This document shows positions 8,888-17,786 of a stretch of DNA of 64,000 nt, piece by piece. The DNA is from Paracoccus seriniphilus (lineage in GTDB: Bacteria > Pseudomonadota > Alphaproteobacteria > Rhodobacterales > Rhodobacteraceae), in contig NZ_CP067129.1 of assembly GCF_028553745.1 (NCBI RefSeq), forward strand, positions 788,501 to 852,500. The letters are read 5' to 3'. The position numbers and the translations under genes are program-made. The notes under the pieces were generated by a model. It saw only the letters and a list, made by a program, of their open reading frames with translations. It was not told the DNA's origin and did no database searches. The first letter of the stretch is position 1; each line of letters opens with the position of its first letter.

Positions 8888-8965
8888 AGGGGCGACACTC
8901 TCCTGGGAGGAGGAGGGGAGAGTGTCGCCAATCCCTGCCCGGGGAGGAGGTCGGGCGGGAATTCG
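8888..8965 (-). ncRNA. Cuckoo-type sRNA, unit 1 (hairpins at 8942 and 8905)
   Basis: This is the first unit after the DUF1127 stop codon. The promoter-proximal hairpin (loop 8942-8950) has an imperfect stem with a bulged T. The second is the best of the array: 8891-8903 pairs with 8917-8929 over 13 bp, with a 13-nt loop carrying the CCTCCTCCC motif. Confidence 0.7.
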
Positions 8966-8971
8966 AATTCC

Positions 8972-9199
8972 TTATTTCGACGAACCCCAGGCTGCTTCGT
9001 GAGCCAGGCGGGTGATCATCGAGCGGCTGATTCCCAGATCGTTCAGATCACGGGTGGTCAGCGCATTCAGTTCGCGAACGGTCTGGCGATAGACTGCGTT
9101 GCGAGCGCGATTTTCCTGATAGCGCTGAACCGCAGCCGACAGACGTCCGCGCAGGCCGGTTGCGGCCGATGCGTTTTGTGCTTGGGCGAATACGGTCAT
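8972..9199 (-). CDS. DUF1127 small protein (CcaF-like), host gene of the sRNA array
   Basis: A 75-residue basic protein whose C-terminal half is a DUF1127 domain (about residues 37-69: YRQTVRELN then LTTRDLNDLGI and R-S-x-I). In Rhodobacter sphaeroides a DUF1127 protein (CcaF1) is co-transcribed with the CcsR sRNAs, binds RNA and affects their maturation; the same arrangement here suggests the same role. The frame is open to 9319, but the ATG at 9199 is chosen because AAGGAAT lies about 7 nt upstream and the extra residues look non-coding. The stop codon is only 7-10 nt from the first hairpin. Confidence 0.88.
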   Translation of the reverse strand: MTVFAQAQNASAATGLRGRLSAAVQRYQENRARNAVYRQTVRELNALTTRDLNDLGISRSMITRLAHEAAWGSSK

Positions 9200-9538
9200 T
9201 GCTCTATTCCTTGCATCTTCTTCGGTCTGGCGCCCGGCCCGGATGGCCCGGCGCTTCGTTGGTTTAAAGATGGCGCTAATGCTGCGAATGCACAATGGAT
9301 GGTTTCGTAATGCTGCCATGCAGCAATCGCATGGCTCGTCCGGGTCATTTTCGCGGCGACGGGGTGAAATTGCACTTTAAGATCAATCAGGCTTTTCCGT
9401 TAGCGGTCACGCTGCATAGCGGAAACTGCTGAAATCTTGACCTCTTCTGCGCGGAGGACTTGCGGTGGCTGCAGGGGGTGGCTGCCGGTGGCCGACCTGT
9501 GCAAGATGTGCCACGAAAGATCATGAAGGAATTATGAC
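9200..9538. other. Divergent intergenic region between the DUF1127 gene and mrp
   Basis: This 339-bp gap holds the promoters of two divergent genes. A candidate minus-strand promoter is described separately (9268-9295). On the plus side TTGACC (9437-9442) could be a -35 for mrp, but no good -10 follows. Just before mrp, GAAGGAATT is the Shine-Dalgarno. A small palindrome GCTGC-CAT-GCAGC lies near 9311-9323. No convincing ORF is present. Confidence 0.6.
9268..9295 (-). promoter_or_regulatory. Candidate RpoH-like promoter for the DUF1127-sRNA operon
   Basis: On the minus strand TTGTGC (9295-9290) is separated by 16 nt from CCATCT (9273-9268), about 70 nt before the start codon. TTG and CCAT cores resemble alphaproteobacterial heat-shock sigma (RpoH) promoters, which drive the homologous CcsR operon. 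The match is partial. Confidence 0.35.
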
Positions 9539-10621
9539 ATGTCCGTCACACGTGAAGTTGCCCTTGGGGAAATCTCTGACATTGCGCTTCCGGACGGCAA
9601 AACCCTTGCCGCAGCAGATATCCTGCGGGCGTTTACCCTCGAGTCCGGCACGGTGCGATTCGTGCTTGAGGTCGCCGATGCCGGTGCGGCGAAGGCGCTG
9701 GCCCCGGTCGAGGCCGAGGCGCGCCGTCGCTTGCTGGCGCTGGAGGGCGTTGATGATGTGCAGATCGTCATGACGGCGCCCGCTGGCAAACCCGCTGCAC
9801 CGGCCAGGGGGGATGCGCCCTCGTTGAAGATCGGGCGGCACCCGACCGCGCAGGCTGGCCCGCAGCCGGTGCCGGGGGTGCGCAGCATTATCGCCATAGG
9901 GTCGGGCAAGGGTGGTGTCGGCAAATCGACGCTGACCTCGAATCTGGCCGTGGCATTGGCGCGGGCCGGGCGAAAGGTCGGATTGCTGGACGCCGATATC
10001 TATGGGCCGTCCCAGCCGCGCATGATGGGAGTGTCCGGTCGCCCGGCCAGCCCGGACGGGCAGCGGATCGAGCCGCTGAAGGCGCATGGCGTCACGATGA
10101 TGTCGATCGGCCTGATGCTGAAGGAAAGCGAGGCCGTCGTCTGGCGCGGTCCGATGCTGATGGGTGCCTTGCAGCAGTTGCTGCAGCAGGTGAACTGGGG
10201 TGAACTGGACATTCTGCTGATCGACCTGCCTCCGGGCACCGGTGATGTGCAATTGTCCCTGTGCCAGAAGGCCGCCGTGACCGGGGCGATCATCGTCTCG
10301 ACCCCGCAGGATGTCGCATTGCTGGACGCGCGCCGCGCGATCGACATGTTCAACAAGCTGAAAACACCGGTTCTCGGGCTGGTCGAAAACATGTCCAGCT
10401 ATATCTGTCCCAAGTGCGGGCATGAGGCGCATCTGTTCGGACATGGCGGCGTGGCCGAGGATGCGCGAAAAATGGATCTGCCCTTTCTGGGAGAAATTCC
10501 CCTGCAGCTCGAGATCCGTCTGGCGGGGGACGCGGGGCGTCCGGTTGCCCTGGGTGAGGGCGATGTCTCGGATGCCTATGCGCGTCTGGCCGACCGCCTG
10601 ATCAAGGGCGGCCTGGCCTGA
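9539..10621 (+). CDS. Mrp/NBP35-family iron-sulfur cluster carrier ATPase
   Basis: The 360-residue product has an N-terminal MIP18/DUF59-like domain (about 1-85), a Pro/Ala linker and a P-loop ATPase with the deviant Walker A GKGGVGKS (residues 123-130). A CPKC motif (C290, C293) is the metal site that binds a labile 4Fe-4S cluster in the dimer. Members (Mrp/ApbC) carry Fe-S clusters to apoproteins in the cytoplasm. AAGGAATT precedes the ATG at 9539. It is monocistronic, with a terminator-like hairpin downstream (10633-10692), and precedes the dcw cluster leader. Confidence 0.93.
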   Translation: MSVTREVALGEISDIALPDGKTLAAADILRAFTLESGTVRFVLEVADAGAAKALAPVEAEARRRLLALEGVDDVQIVMTAPAGKPAAPARGDAPSLKIGRHPTAQAGPQPVPGVRSIIAIGSGKGGVGKSTLTSNLAVALARAGRKVGLLDADIYGPSQPRMMGVSGRPASPDGQRIEPLKAHGVTMMSIGLMLKESEAVVWRGPMLMGALQQLLQQVNWGELDILLIDLPPGTGDVQLSLCQKAAVTGAIIVSTPQDVALLDARRAIDMFNKLKTPVLGLVENMSSYICPKCGHEAHLFGHGGVAEDARKMDLPFLGEIPLQLEIRLAGDAGRPVALGEGDVSDAYARLADRLIKGGLA

Positions 10622-10632
10622 TCGGCTGTGCG

Positions 10633-10692
10633 ACGGGCGCATCTGGGAATTCCCGGCACCGCTGGGAATGCATGGCACCGGCGCCCGTTTTC
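10633..10692 (+). terminator. Terminator-like hairpin after mrp
   Basis: ACGGGCGC (10633-10640) pairs with GCGCCCGT (10681-10688), followed by TTTTCT. The 40-nt loop contains smaller pairings such as GGGAATTCCC. The outer stem plus T-run suggests a Rho-independent terminator for mrp; the large loop makes this less certain. Confidence 0.5.
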
Positions 10693-10829
10693 TCTCTCGT
10701 TTCCGTGATTCGTTGTGAGGACCTCCGGATATCCACCATATGTGCCTGCCGGATAACGGGAATGGCGAGTTCCTGAGCCAGATTCCGCTCAACTCAATAC
10801 CTTATCCATATTTAGGGGTTCATTGGTAA

Positions 10830-10876
10830 GGGTCGTCTATTTGTAGCGGACGACCCATAGGCCGGACAATTTTTTC
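10830..10876 (+). other. Hairpin with downstream T-run in the mrp-mraZ gap
   Basis: GGGTCGTC (10830-10837) and GACGACCC (10849-10856) form a perfect 8-bp stem with an 11-nt loop. A TTTTTT stretch follows about 14 nt later. It may be a second terminator of the mrp transcript or the 3' end of a small RNA. The spacing to the T-run is longer than in classical terminators. Confidence 0.35.
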
Positions 10877-10916
10877 CCTTGCGTAAGGTCGTTTCCGGGC
10901 CGGGGCTTGTGGTGCT

Positions 10917-10954
10917 TTCCCGAAAAAATCCGTTGCTTCCCATGAATTCCCATG
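10917..10954. promoter_or_regulatory. MraZ-box-like direct repeats in the dcw promoter region
   Basis: TTCCC occurs at 10917, 10937 and 10947; the last two are part of an 8-nt direct repeat TTCCCATG spaced exactly 10 bp. Read on the other strand this is TGGGA-N5-TGGGA, the arrangement of operator repeats bound by MraZ in other bacteria. The site is about 270 bp upstream of mraZ, where the promoter of a long leader would be. Autoregulation by MraZ is inferred. Confidence 0.55.
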
Positions 10955-10957
10955 TCA

Positions 10958-11181
10958 CAACTTGATCACGAAGACGGGCAGTGAAGGGGCATCAAGACCC
11001 CATGTGGCGACGCAGGTTTCATGCAGGCACCCGTTTTCCAAATAGTCGGTCCGCGCGTGCGAGCAGCACCTCCCCCAGGTGGCGCGTGACAGGGCCGGCA
11101 AACCCCGAATGGGGCCCATGTTTTGGGAACGAGGGCGGCGGATTGGGCAGTGGCAGCGGCCCAATCCGCCTTTCTCATTTT
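10958..11181 (+). ncRNA. upsM: UpsM-type sRNA / long 5' leader of the dcw operon
   Basis: There is no ORF of note between the repeats at 10917-10954 and mraZ at 11221, but a strong intrinsic terminator stands 40 nt before mraZ. A promoter upstream of it would therefore give a roughly 200-nt RNA by termination, with read-through for mraZ. This is how UpsM arises upstream of mraZ in Rhodobacter sphaeroides. The 5' end given here is an estimate, as the promoter is not clear by eye. Confidence 0.55.
11137..11181 (+). terminator. Strong terminator/attenuator in the mraZ leader
   Basis: GGCGGATTGGGC (11137-11148) and GCCCAATCCGCC (11159-11170) form a perfect 12-bp stem with a 10-nt loop, followed by TTTCTCATTTT. 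It ends only 40 nt before the mraZ GTG, too close for a separate promoter to be likely in between, so it should act as an attenuator of the whole dcw operon. Confidence 0.85.
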
Positions 11182-11220
11182 GGGCGGATGCACAAGATGG
11201 GGCAGTGAGGACGGGCGGGC

Positions 11221-11736
11221 GTGGCGCGAAAGTTCAGAGGCACAGAGACCGTAAAGGTCGATGGAAAGGGCCGGATGTCGGTCCCCGCCCGGCTGCGGAA
11301 GGTCTTTGATGCCTGTGATCCCGCATTTGCGACATCCAATACCGGTCGCACCCAGGTCGTTGCCGTCTATGGCCCCGACTGGTGGAACTGGATCGAGCTT
11401 TACAGCATCGAGGCGATCGAAGATATCGACGAACAGATCGACAAATTGACCCGGGGCAGCAAGAAGCGCCGCTGGCTGGAGCAGTTGATGAACGGGCAAT
11501 CCGTCGATCTGGAGATCGACCGCGAGGGACGGCTGGTCCTTCCCCAGAAACTGCGTGAGAAGCTGGGCTTCGACAATGGCGTCGAGACGACGTTCGAATC
11601 GCATGGCGATTATGTCAAAGTCTATCTTCCCGACTCGCGTCCCAAGGATGTCGAGGAACTCGAGGAATTTGCCGCCTCGAAGGGGCCGGGCTTTGATCCG
11701 CGCGTGTTCCTCAGCGAAGATGAAAGCGAAGAATAG
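11221..11736 (+). CDS. mraZ: Transcriptional regulator MraZ
   Basis: The 171-residue product has two AbrB-like SpoVT half-domains: the first around DGKGRMSVPARLR (residues 15-27) and the second around DREGRLVLPQKLR (about 100-112), the paired D-x-x-G-R signature of MraZ. MraZ is a ring-forming DNA-binding protein that controls the dcw cluster. The GTG at 11221 gives the conventional N-terminus MARKFRG. The Asp/Glu-rich C-terminal tail is longer than in E. coli MraZ. It lies 3 bp before rsmH. Confidence 0.95.
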   Translation: MARKFRGTETVKVDGKGRMSVPARLRKVFDACDPAFATSNTGRTQVVAVYGPDWWNWIELYSIEAIEDIDEQIDKLTRGSKKRRWLEQLMNGQSVDLEIDREGRLVLPQKLREKLGFDNGVETTFESHGDYVKVYLPDSRPKDVEELEEFAASKGPGFDPRVFLSEDESEE

Positions 11737-11739
11737 GCC

Positions 11740-12711
11740 ATGGCTGCTGATCCACATATTCCGGTTCTGCTGAACCCGCTGCTTCGTGCGGTGGCGCCGG
11801 TTTCGGGTGTCTGGCTGGACGGAACATTCGGTGCGGGCGGTTATGCCCGCGGCCTGCTGGCGGCCGGTGCAGACAGGGTGATCGGGGTCGATCGTGATCC
11901 CATGGTCTTCGAGATGGCACGGGACTGGGCGGCGGATTTCGGCGACCGGCTGCGTCTGGTCGAGGGCACCTTTTCCGATCTGGATACACTGGCGGGCGAA
12001 CCTCTGGACGGTGTGGTGCTGGATCTGGGCGTCAGTTCGATGCAGCTTGATCAGGCCGAGCGCGGCTTTTCCTTCATGCGCGAAGGGCCGCTGGACATGC
12101 GCATGGCGCAGGACGGGCCTTCGGCTGCGGAACTGCTGAACACCGCCGATGAGGCCGTGATCGCGGATGTGCTGTATCATTACGGCGAGGAGCGGGCCTC
12201 GCGCCGGATTGCGCGCGCCATTGTTGCCGCGCGTCCCTTGACGACCACCGCGCAATTGGCCGAGGTGGTCTCCCATTGTCTGCCTCGCCCCAAGCCGGGC
12301 CAAAGTCATCCGGCCACGCGCAGTTTTCAGGCGATCCGCATCTGGGTGAATGACGAATTCCGGCAACTGGTCGAGGGGCTGTCCGCCGCCGAACGGGCCC
12401 TGAAGCCCGGTGGCCAGTTGGCGGTGGTCAGCTTTCATTCGTTGGAGGACCGCATCGTCAAGCGTTTCATGCAGGCGCGTTCGAACACCGGGGGCGGGGG
12501 CAGTCGCTATGCGCCCGTGCAGGAGGTCGCCCCCGCCGCTTTCCGGCTGCCATTCCGGCGCGCGATCGGCCCGGATCCGGGTGAGACCGATCAGAACCCG
12601 CGTGCGCGCTCGGCCCTGTTGCGGGTTGCGGTGCGCACCGAAGCTCCGGCAGGGCGCGCGGATGATGGCGCGCTGGCCATGCCAAGGCTACCGGTCAAGG
12701 GGGGTGGGTGA
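11740..12711 (+). CDS. rsmH: 16S rRNA (cytosine(1402)-N(4))-methyltransferase
   Basis: The 323-residue product carries the N-terminal HIPVLLNP and the SAM-binding segment [14 protein letters not shown] (about 24-37). [12 protein letters not shown] follows, then the [14 protein letters not shown] region and the C-terminal [10 protein letters not shown] motif, all typical of RsmH (MraW). It methylates C1402 in the ribosomal P site. The stop overlaps the ftsL ATG by 4 nt. Confidence 0.96.
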   Translation: MAADPHIPVLLNPLLRAVAPVSGVWLDGTFGAGGYARGLLAAGADRVIGVDRDPMVFEMARDWAADFGDRLRLVEGTFSDLDTLAGEPLDGVVLDLGVSSMQLDQAERGFSFMREGPLDMRMAQDGPSAAELLNTADEAVIADVLYHYGEERASRRIARAIVAARPLTTTAQLAEVVSHCLPRPKPGQSHPATRSFQAIRIWVNDEFRQLVEGLSAAERALKPGGQLAVVSFHSLEDRIVKRFMQARSNTGGGGSRYAPVQEVAPAAFRLPFRRAIGPDPGETDQNPRARSALLRVAVRTEAPAGRADDGALAMPRLPVKGGG

Positions 12712-13061
12712 TGCGCTCGCTGACCTATCTGGCGGTGACCTTGCTGGTGATGGGTTTGGCATTCTGGGCCTATCGCGAAAACTACCGCACACAGGCCGCG
12801 ATCAGTTCCATGGCGCAGGTGCAACGCGAAATTGGCGGGCTTCGCGAGGATCTGGGTGTCCTGCGGGCCGAATGGGCCTATCTGAACCGCCCCGAACGGC
12901 TGGCCGAACTGGTCGATCTCAACTTCGAGCGGTTGCAGCTGGTCCCGGTGGAATCGACCCAGTTCGTCGGTCTTGAACATGTGGATTATCCCAAGCCCCG
13001 GCCCGCCGAGGCGATTGATGATGCCGGCGATGATGCCGATCTTCAGGAGGAACAGCCATGA
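12708..13061 (+). CDS. ftsL: Cell division protein FtsL
   Basis: A 117-residue bitopic protein with one membrane helix near the N-terminus (about residues 4-20), then a leucine-patterned coiled coil through [19 protein letters not shown] and an Asp/Glu-rich tail. Position between rsmH and ftsI and this topology identify it as FtsL, the scaffold partner of FtsB and FtsQ. It overlaps both neighbours by 4 nt (ATGA), so translation is coupled. Confidence 0.9.
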   Translation: MMRSLTYLAVTLLVMGLAFWAYRENYRTQAAISSMAQVQREIGGLREDLGVLRAEWAYLNRPERLAELVDLNFERLQLVPVESTQFVGLEHVDYPKPRPAEAIDDAGDDADLQEEQP

Positions 13062-14890
13062 TCCGCACCCCCCTGCGCCCCTTGGCACGAATCCTGCGTG
13101 CCCGTGACCGCGGCGAGAACCCCGACGAGATCGAAGCCGAGAACCGGCGCCTGCGTCATGAAGCCATTCAGGACAAGGCCCGGCGGCGCGCCGAGGGTCG
13201 GCTGGTGCTGATGTCGGCCTGTTTCATCCTGGCCTTCGCAACGGTCGGCCTGCGGATGGGGGCCCTGGCCTCCAGCGAGCCAAGCGAGCCCCGCGCCCAG
13301 GTTCTGTCCTCGCAGATCATCTCGCAGCGTGCCGATATCACCGACCGTCGTGGGCGTGTGCTGGCGACGAATCTGCTGACCCATTCGGTCTATGCCCATC
13401 CCCATCAGATGATCGATCCCGTCGGCGCGGCACGCGGGCTTGCGCAGATATTTCCCGATCTGGACGAAGAGCGGCTGATCCGCGATTTTACCGGCACCCG
13501 CAAATTCATGTGGATCAAGCGCAAGATCAGCCCCGAGCAGATGCAGGCCGTGCATGACATCGGCGAGCCGGGCCTGCTGTTCGGGCCGCGCGAGATGCGC
13601 ATCTATCCCAATGGCAGCATCGCCAGCCATATTCTGGGCGGTTCGGGCTTTGGCCAGGAAGGCGTCAGCAGCGCCGAGGTTCTGGGCATCGCCGGGGTGG
13701 AAAAGGCCTTCGACAACTGGCTGCGCGATCCCTCGCATGATGGCGCGCCGCTGGCGCTCTCCATCGACCTGACGGCGCAGTCTGCCATGGAGGAAGTGCT
13801 GGCCTCGGGCATGAAGGTGATGAATGCCAAGGGTGCTGCGGGCATCCTGCTGGAAATCAAGACCGGCGAAATCGTCGCCATGGCCAGCCTGCCGGATTTC
13901 GACCCCAATGACCGGCCCCGTCCCCTGTTGAAGGGCGATGCTTCGGACAGCCCTTTGTTCAACCGCGCGGTTCAGGGGCAGTATGAGCTGGGGTCGACCT
14001 TCAAGATATTCCCGATCGCGCAGGCGATGGATCTGAAGCTGATCAACCCCAACACCAGTATCAATTCCACCAGCCCGATAAAGATCGGGAAATATCTGAT
14101 CCATGATTTCCACAATTACGGCAAGACGCTCAGCGTGACCGATGTGATCGTGAAATCCTCCAATGTCGGCACCGTGCGCATCGCGCAGATGCTGGGCATC
14201 GAGCGTCAGAAGGACTTTCTGAAGAAGCTGGGTCTGTTCGAGCCGACCTCCATCGAGATGGTCGAGGCACCAACCGGCCAGCCCCTGGTGCCGTCACGCT
14301 GGCCTGCCGTGACGGCGGCGACGGTTTCCTTTGGTCACGGTCTGGCGGCCAGCCCACTGCATCTGGCGGCGGCCTATGCGACCATCGGCAATCACGGCAG
14401 GAAGGTCACGCCCACCCTGATTCACGGTCGCAAGCGGCCAGAAGGAGAACAGATCCTGTCGCCGCGCGCGGCGGAGCTGGCCATCGGAATGTTGCGGCAG
14501 GTGGTGACGCGCGGGACTGCCCGGCGCGCCGATGTCGAGGGCTATGAGGTCGCGGGCAAGACCGGCACCGCCGACAAGCCGCGTCCTTCGGGCGGCTATT
14601 ACAAGAACAAGGTTGTCGCCACCTTCGCCTCGGTCTTTCCGGCCAGCGATCCCCAATATGTCCTGGTCGTGACGCTGGACGAACCCTCGATCACCAATGC
14701 GCGGGGCGGCGAGAGCCGCACGGCGGGGCTGACAGCGGTGCCGGTCGCGGCCGAACTGGTCCGGCGGCTTGCGCCCCTGCTGGGGCTCAAGGCCAGAACC
14801 GACGAAAAGCTGCCGACCATTGCGGCGCGCTTTCAGCCGCGTGTTGAACCTGCGTCCGGCGATGGGGTAAGGCTCGTCTCGAACAAATAA
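13058..14890 (+). CDS. ftsI: Peptidoglycan D,D-transpeptidase FtsI (PBP3)
   Basis: The 610-residue class B penicillin-binding protein has a basic cytoplasmic N-terminus (about 1-45), one transmembrane helix (about 48-70), a dimerisation domain starting around RADITDRRGRVLATNL, and the transpeptidase domain. The active-site motifs are STFK (S313, K316), SSN and KTGT (K501). It cross-links septal peptidoglycan in the periplasm. The start overlaps the end of ftsL. murE follows after 11 nt. Confidence 0.96.
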   Translation: MIRTPLRPLARILRARDRGENPDEIEAENRRLRHEAIQDKARRRAEGRLVLMSACFILAFATVGLRMGALASSEPSEPRAQVLSSQIISQRADITDRRGRVLATNLLTHSVYAHPHQMIDPVGAARGLAQIFPDLDEERLIRDFTGTRKFMWIKRKISPEQMQAVHDIGEPGLLFGPREMRIYPNGSIASHILGGSGFGQEGVSSAEVLGIAGVEKAFDNWLRDPSHDGAPLALSIDLTAQSAMEEVLASGMKVMNAKGAAGILLEIKTGEIVAMASLPDFDPNDRPRPLLKGDASDSPLFNRAVQGQYELGSTFKIFPIAQAMDLKLINPNTSINSTSPIKIGKYLIHDFHNYGKTLSVTDVIVKSSNVGTVRIAQMLGIERQKDFLKKLGLFEPTSIEMVEAPTGQPLVPSRWPAVTAATVSFGHGLAASPLHLAAAYATIGNHGRKVTPTLIHGRKRPEGEQILSPRAAELAIGMLRQVVTRGTARRADVEGYEVAGKTGTADKPRPSGGYYKNKVVATFASVFPASDPQYVLVVTLDEPSITNARGGESRTAGLTAVPVAAELVRRLAPLLGLKARTDEKLPTIAARFQPRVEPASGDGVRLVSNK

Positions 14891-14901
14891 CGGGTGACAG
14901 G

Positions 14902-16389
14902 GTGAACCAGCAGGCCACGAAATCGCTGTCGCAGCTGGGGCTGCGGACAAGGGACGGGCGCGACGCCGTCATTACCGGTCTTTCGGTCGATAGCAGAACG
15001 GTCAAGCCGGGGCATCTGTTTGCCGCATTGCCGGGGACCACTGTGCATGGGGCGGAATTCATCACCTATGCCCTGCGGATGGATGCGGGGGCGGTGCTGA
15101 CCGATCGCGCAGGCGAGGCGCTGGCCGCCGATGTGCTGAAGGATTGGCCTGGGGCCTTGATCATCGCCGAGGATCCGCGCGCCGCTTTGGCCGGGGCCGC
15201 CGCCCTGTGGTTCGAGGCACAACCCGAACATGTGGTGGCGGTGACCGGAACTTCGGGGAAAACTTCGGTTGCCAGCTTTACCCGTCAGATCTGGCAGGCC
15301 TTGGGGCACAAGGCGATCAGCCTTGGCACCATGGGGGTCGAGGGCGATTATCACGCAAAGCTGGCCCATACCACGCCCGAACCCATCACCTTGCATCGTA
15401 TGCTGTCCGAAGCCGGGGCGGCAGGCGTGACCCATGCCGCGATGGAGGCTTCCAGCCACGGGCTGGATCAACGGCGGCTGGACGGTGTGCGGGTCGAGGC
15501 TGGCGGGTTCACCAATTTCAGTCAGGATCATCTGGACTACCACGCCGGGTTTGACGAATATTTCGCGGCCAAGGCGCTGCTGTTCAATCACATCCTGGAA
15601 GAGGGCGAATCGGCCGTCATCAATATCGATGGTGAACGCGGACGTCAGATGGCCGAGATTGCCCGCGATCGTGGCCTGGCCGTCACGACGGTTGGTCAGG
15701 GTCAGGACGCCATGCTGCGCATTCTGGGCCAGCGCTATGATGCGACGGGTCAGGATCTGCGTTTCTCGCTGATGGGGCAGACCCAGATGGTGCGTCTGCC
15801 ATTGATTGGCGGATTTCAGGCGGAAAATGTGCTGATGGCGGCGGGGCTGGCCCTTGCATCGGGGGATTCGGCAGAGCGTATCCTGTCGGTGCTGCCGCAG
15901 CTGCAGACCGTGCGGGGCCGGATGCAACTGGTCGCGCAACGCGAAAACGGCGCGGCGGTTTTCGTCGATTACGCCCACAAGCCCGGCGCGGTCATCGCCG
16001 CGCTGCAATCGCTGCGCCCGCATGTGATGGGCCGCATCGTCATCGTGCTGGGCGCGGGCGGTGACCGGGATCGCGGCAAACGGCCTCTGATGGGGCAGGC
16101 GGCCCGTGAATTTGCCGATGTGGTGATCGTGACCGATGACAATCCACGCTCTGAGGATCCGGCTGCCATTCGTGCGGCTGTCATGGAGGGGGCCGGCCCC
16201 GAGGCGATAGAGGTCGGAGATCGGGCCGAGGCGATCTTGCGCGGAGTCGATGCCCTGCAGCCCGGCGATGCCCTGCTGATTGCCGGCAAGGGCCATGAAA
16301 CCGGCCAGTTGGTCGGGCAGGATCTTTACCCTTTCGATGATGCGGAACAGGCCTCGGTCGCCGTTGCTGCGCTGGATGGCAAGATATGA
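14902..16389 (+). CDS. murE: UDP-MurNAc-L-Ala-D-Glu:meso-diaminopimelate ligase
   Basis: The 495-residue Mur ligase has an N-terminal substrate domain, the P-loop GTSGKTSVASF, TTPEP and DYAHKPGA signatures, and a C-terminal DNPR motif. DNPR marks specificity for meso-diaminopimelate, so the peptidoglycan should be the usual Gram-negative DAP type. It adds the third residue to the stem peptide in the cytoplasm. The start is a GTG at 14902. The stop overlaps murF by 4 nt. Confidence 0.96.
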   Translation: MNQQATKSLSQLGLRTRDGRDAVITGLSVDSRTVKPGHLFAALPGTTVHGAEFITYALRMDAGAVLTDRAGEALAADVLKDWPGALIIAEDPRAALAGAAALWFEAQPEHVVAVTGTSGKTSVASFTRQIWQALGHKAISLGTMGVEGDYHAKLAHTTPEPITLHRMLSEAGAAGVTHAAMEASSHGLDQRRLDGVRVEAGGFTNFSQDHLDYHAGFDEYFAAKALLFNHILEEGESAVINIDGERGRQMAEIARDRGLAVTTVGQGQDAMLRILGQRYDATGQDLRFSLMGQTQMVRLPLIGGFQAENVLMAAGLALASGDSAERILSVLPQLQTVRGRMQLVAQRENGAAVFVDYAHKPGAVIAALQSLRPHVMGRIVIVLGAGGDRDRGKRPLMGQAAREFADVVIVTDDNPRSEDPAAIRAAVMEGAGPEAIEVGDRAEAILRGVDALQPGDALLIAGKGHETGQLVGQDLYPFDDAEQASVAVAALDGKI

Positions 16390-17786
16390 GTCTCTGGAAT
16401 GCCGCCGAAGCTGCGGCTGCAACGCATGGCGAAGCTTGCGGCGACTGGAAAGCCACGGGCGTTTCGATCGACACACGCACATTGCAGGCCGGCGATCTGT
16501 TCGTGGCGCTGACCGATCAGCGCGATGGCCATGATTTCGTCGCACAGGCGCTGAAAAAGGGCGCAGCGGCGGCACTGGTCAGCCGTGTGCCCGAAGATGT
16601 TGCGCCGGATGCGCCGCTGCTGATCGTGCCCGACGTGCTGCACGCCCTGGAAGATCTGGGCCGCGCCGCGCGGCAACGTATGGGCGGGCGTGTCATCGCC
16701 ATTACCGGCTCGGTCGGCAAGACCTCGACCAAGGACATGGCGCGCACGGCCCTGACAGGGCAGGGTCGGATCCATGCCGCCGAAGCCAGCTACAACAATC
16801 ACTGGGGCGTTCCGCTGACCCTGGCGCGGATGCCTGCCGATACCGATTTCGCGATCATCGAGATCGGCATGAATCATCCGGGCGAAATCGCGCCGCTGTC
16901 GTGCATGGCGCGCCCGCATGTTGCGATGATCACCACGGTCGCTGCCGCGCATCTGGAGGCCTTTGGCGCGATCGAGGGCATCGCGCGGGAAAAAGGCGCG
17001 ATCTTTCAGGGCCTGCAAGCCATCGGAACCGCCATCCTTCCCGAGGATTTGCCCGTCACCGGTATCCTGCGTGATTGCGCGGATGCCGCCGGTGCGGTGG
17101 TGGTCGGTTTCGGACGCGACGGCATGGCGCGGCTGATCATGGCCCGGCCCATGGAGGGGCGGCTGAAATGCCGCGCGCGCATTGCCGGCGAGATGGTCGA
17201 ATTCACGCTTCAAACCACAGGTGCACATTTTGCCATGAATGCCGTGGGCGTTCTGGCTGCCCTGGCGGCCGCCGGGGCCGATGTCAAACAGGCCGCTGCC
17301 CGTCTTGGCGACTGGCAGCCCCCCAAGGGCCGCGGCGCTCTTGAGGATATCGGGCGGTTTCGCCTGATCGATGATGCCTTCAACGCCAATCCGGCCTCAT
17401 TGGCGGCAGGGCTCGCGACCCTGGCCGGGCTGGAAGGTGGACGCCGCGTAGCCATTCTGGGCGACATGCTGGAACTCGGCCCTGATGAGATCGCCCTGCA
17501 CCGCACAGTCGCGCAGGATCCGGCGATGGAATCGGTCGATCTGGTGCATATGGCGGGGCCGCGAATGCGGCATCTGTATGACGCCCTGCCGCTTGAAAAG
17601 CGCGGCGATTGGGCCGCAGATGCGGCGGAATTGGCCGAGCGGGCCGCCGATCTGGTCCGCGACGGCGATATTGTTCTGGTGAAAGGGTCGAAATCTTCGC
17701 GGATTTCGACCGTGGTTGACGCGCTGCGTAATTATGGGCAGACGACTGACCTCAAACGAGGGGATGATGAATGCTCTATTGGCTGA
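16386..17786 (+). CDS. murF: UDP-MurNAc-tripeptide:D-Ala-D-Ala ligase
   Basis: The 466-residue Mur ligase has a P-loop [11 protein letters not shown], the [12 protein letters not shown] segment typical of Mur[12 protein letters not shown] and the C-terminal LGDMLELG motif. It completes the UDP-MurNAc pentapeptide. The ATGA overlap with murE and a 16-nt overlap with mraY place it in the middle of a tightly coupled operon. Confidence 0.96.
   Translation: MSLWNAAEAAAATHGEACGDWKATGVSIDTRTLQAGDLFVALTDQRDGHDFVAQALKKGAAAALVSRVPEDVAPDAPLLIVPDVLHALEDLGRAARQRMGGRVIAITGSVGKTSTKDMARTALTGQGRIHAAEASYNNHWGVPLTLARMPADTDFAIIEIGMNHPGEIAPLSCMARPHVAMITTVAAAHLEAFGAIEGIAREKGAIFQGLQAIGTAILPEDLPVTGILRDCADAAGAVVVGFGRDGMARLIMARPMEGRLKCRARIAGEMVEFTLQTTGAHFAMNAVGVLAALAAAGADVKQAAARLGDWQPPKGRGALEDIGRFRLIDDAFNANPASLAAGLATLAGLEGGRRVAILGDMLELGPDEIALHRTVAQDPAMESVDLVHMAGPRMRHLYDALPLEKRGDWAADAAELAERAADLVRDGDIVLVKGSKSSRISTVVDALRNYGQTTDLKRGDDECSIG

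Larger units (their letters stand above)
8505..8965 (-). ncRNA. Array of ten anti-Shine-Dalgarno hairpins (cuckoo/CcsR-type sRNA cluster)
   Basis: On the minus strand this stretch is a run of ten stem-loops, each showing CCTCCTCCC in the loop while the stems differ. On the plus strand GGGAGGAGG occurs at 8522, 8562, 8602, 8641, 8710, 8751, 8821, 8859, 8905 and 8942. Stems are strong: the hairpin at 8891-8929 has 13 perfect pairs and the one at 8509-8547 has 12. Several other stems keep pairing through changes on both sides. The array begins directly after a DUF1127 gene on the same strand. This matches the cuckoo family (CcsR1-4 of Rhodobacter sphaeroides), two-hairpin sRNAs co-transcribed with a DUF1127 gene and stress-induced. 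Homology is inferred from motif and context. Confidence 0.88.

Noticed and set aside
8505..8965. CRISPR array
   Set aside because: The common motif is only 9-10 nt, the flanks pair with each other and spacing varies (37-70 nt); no cas genes are nearby.
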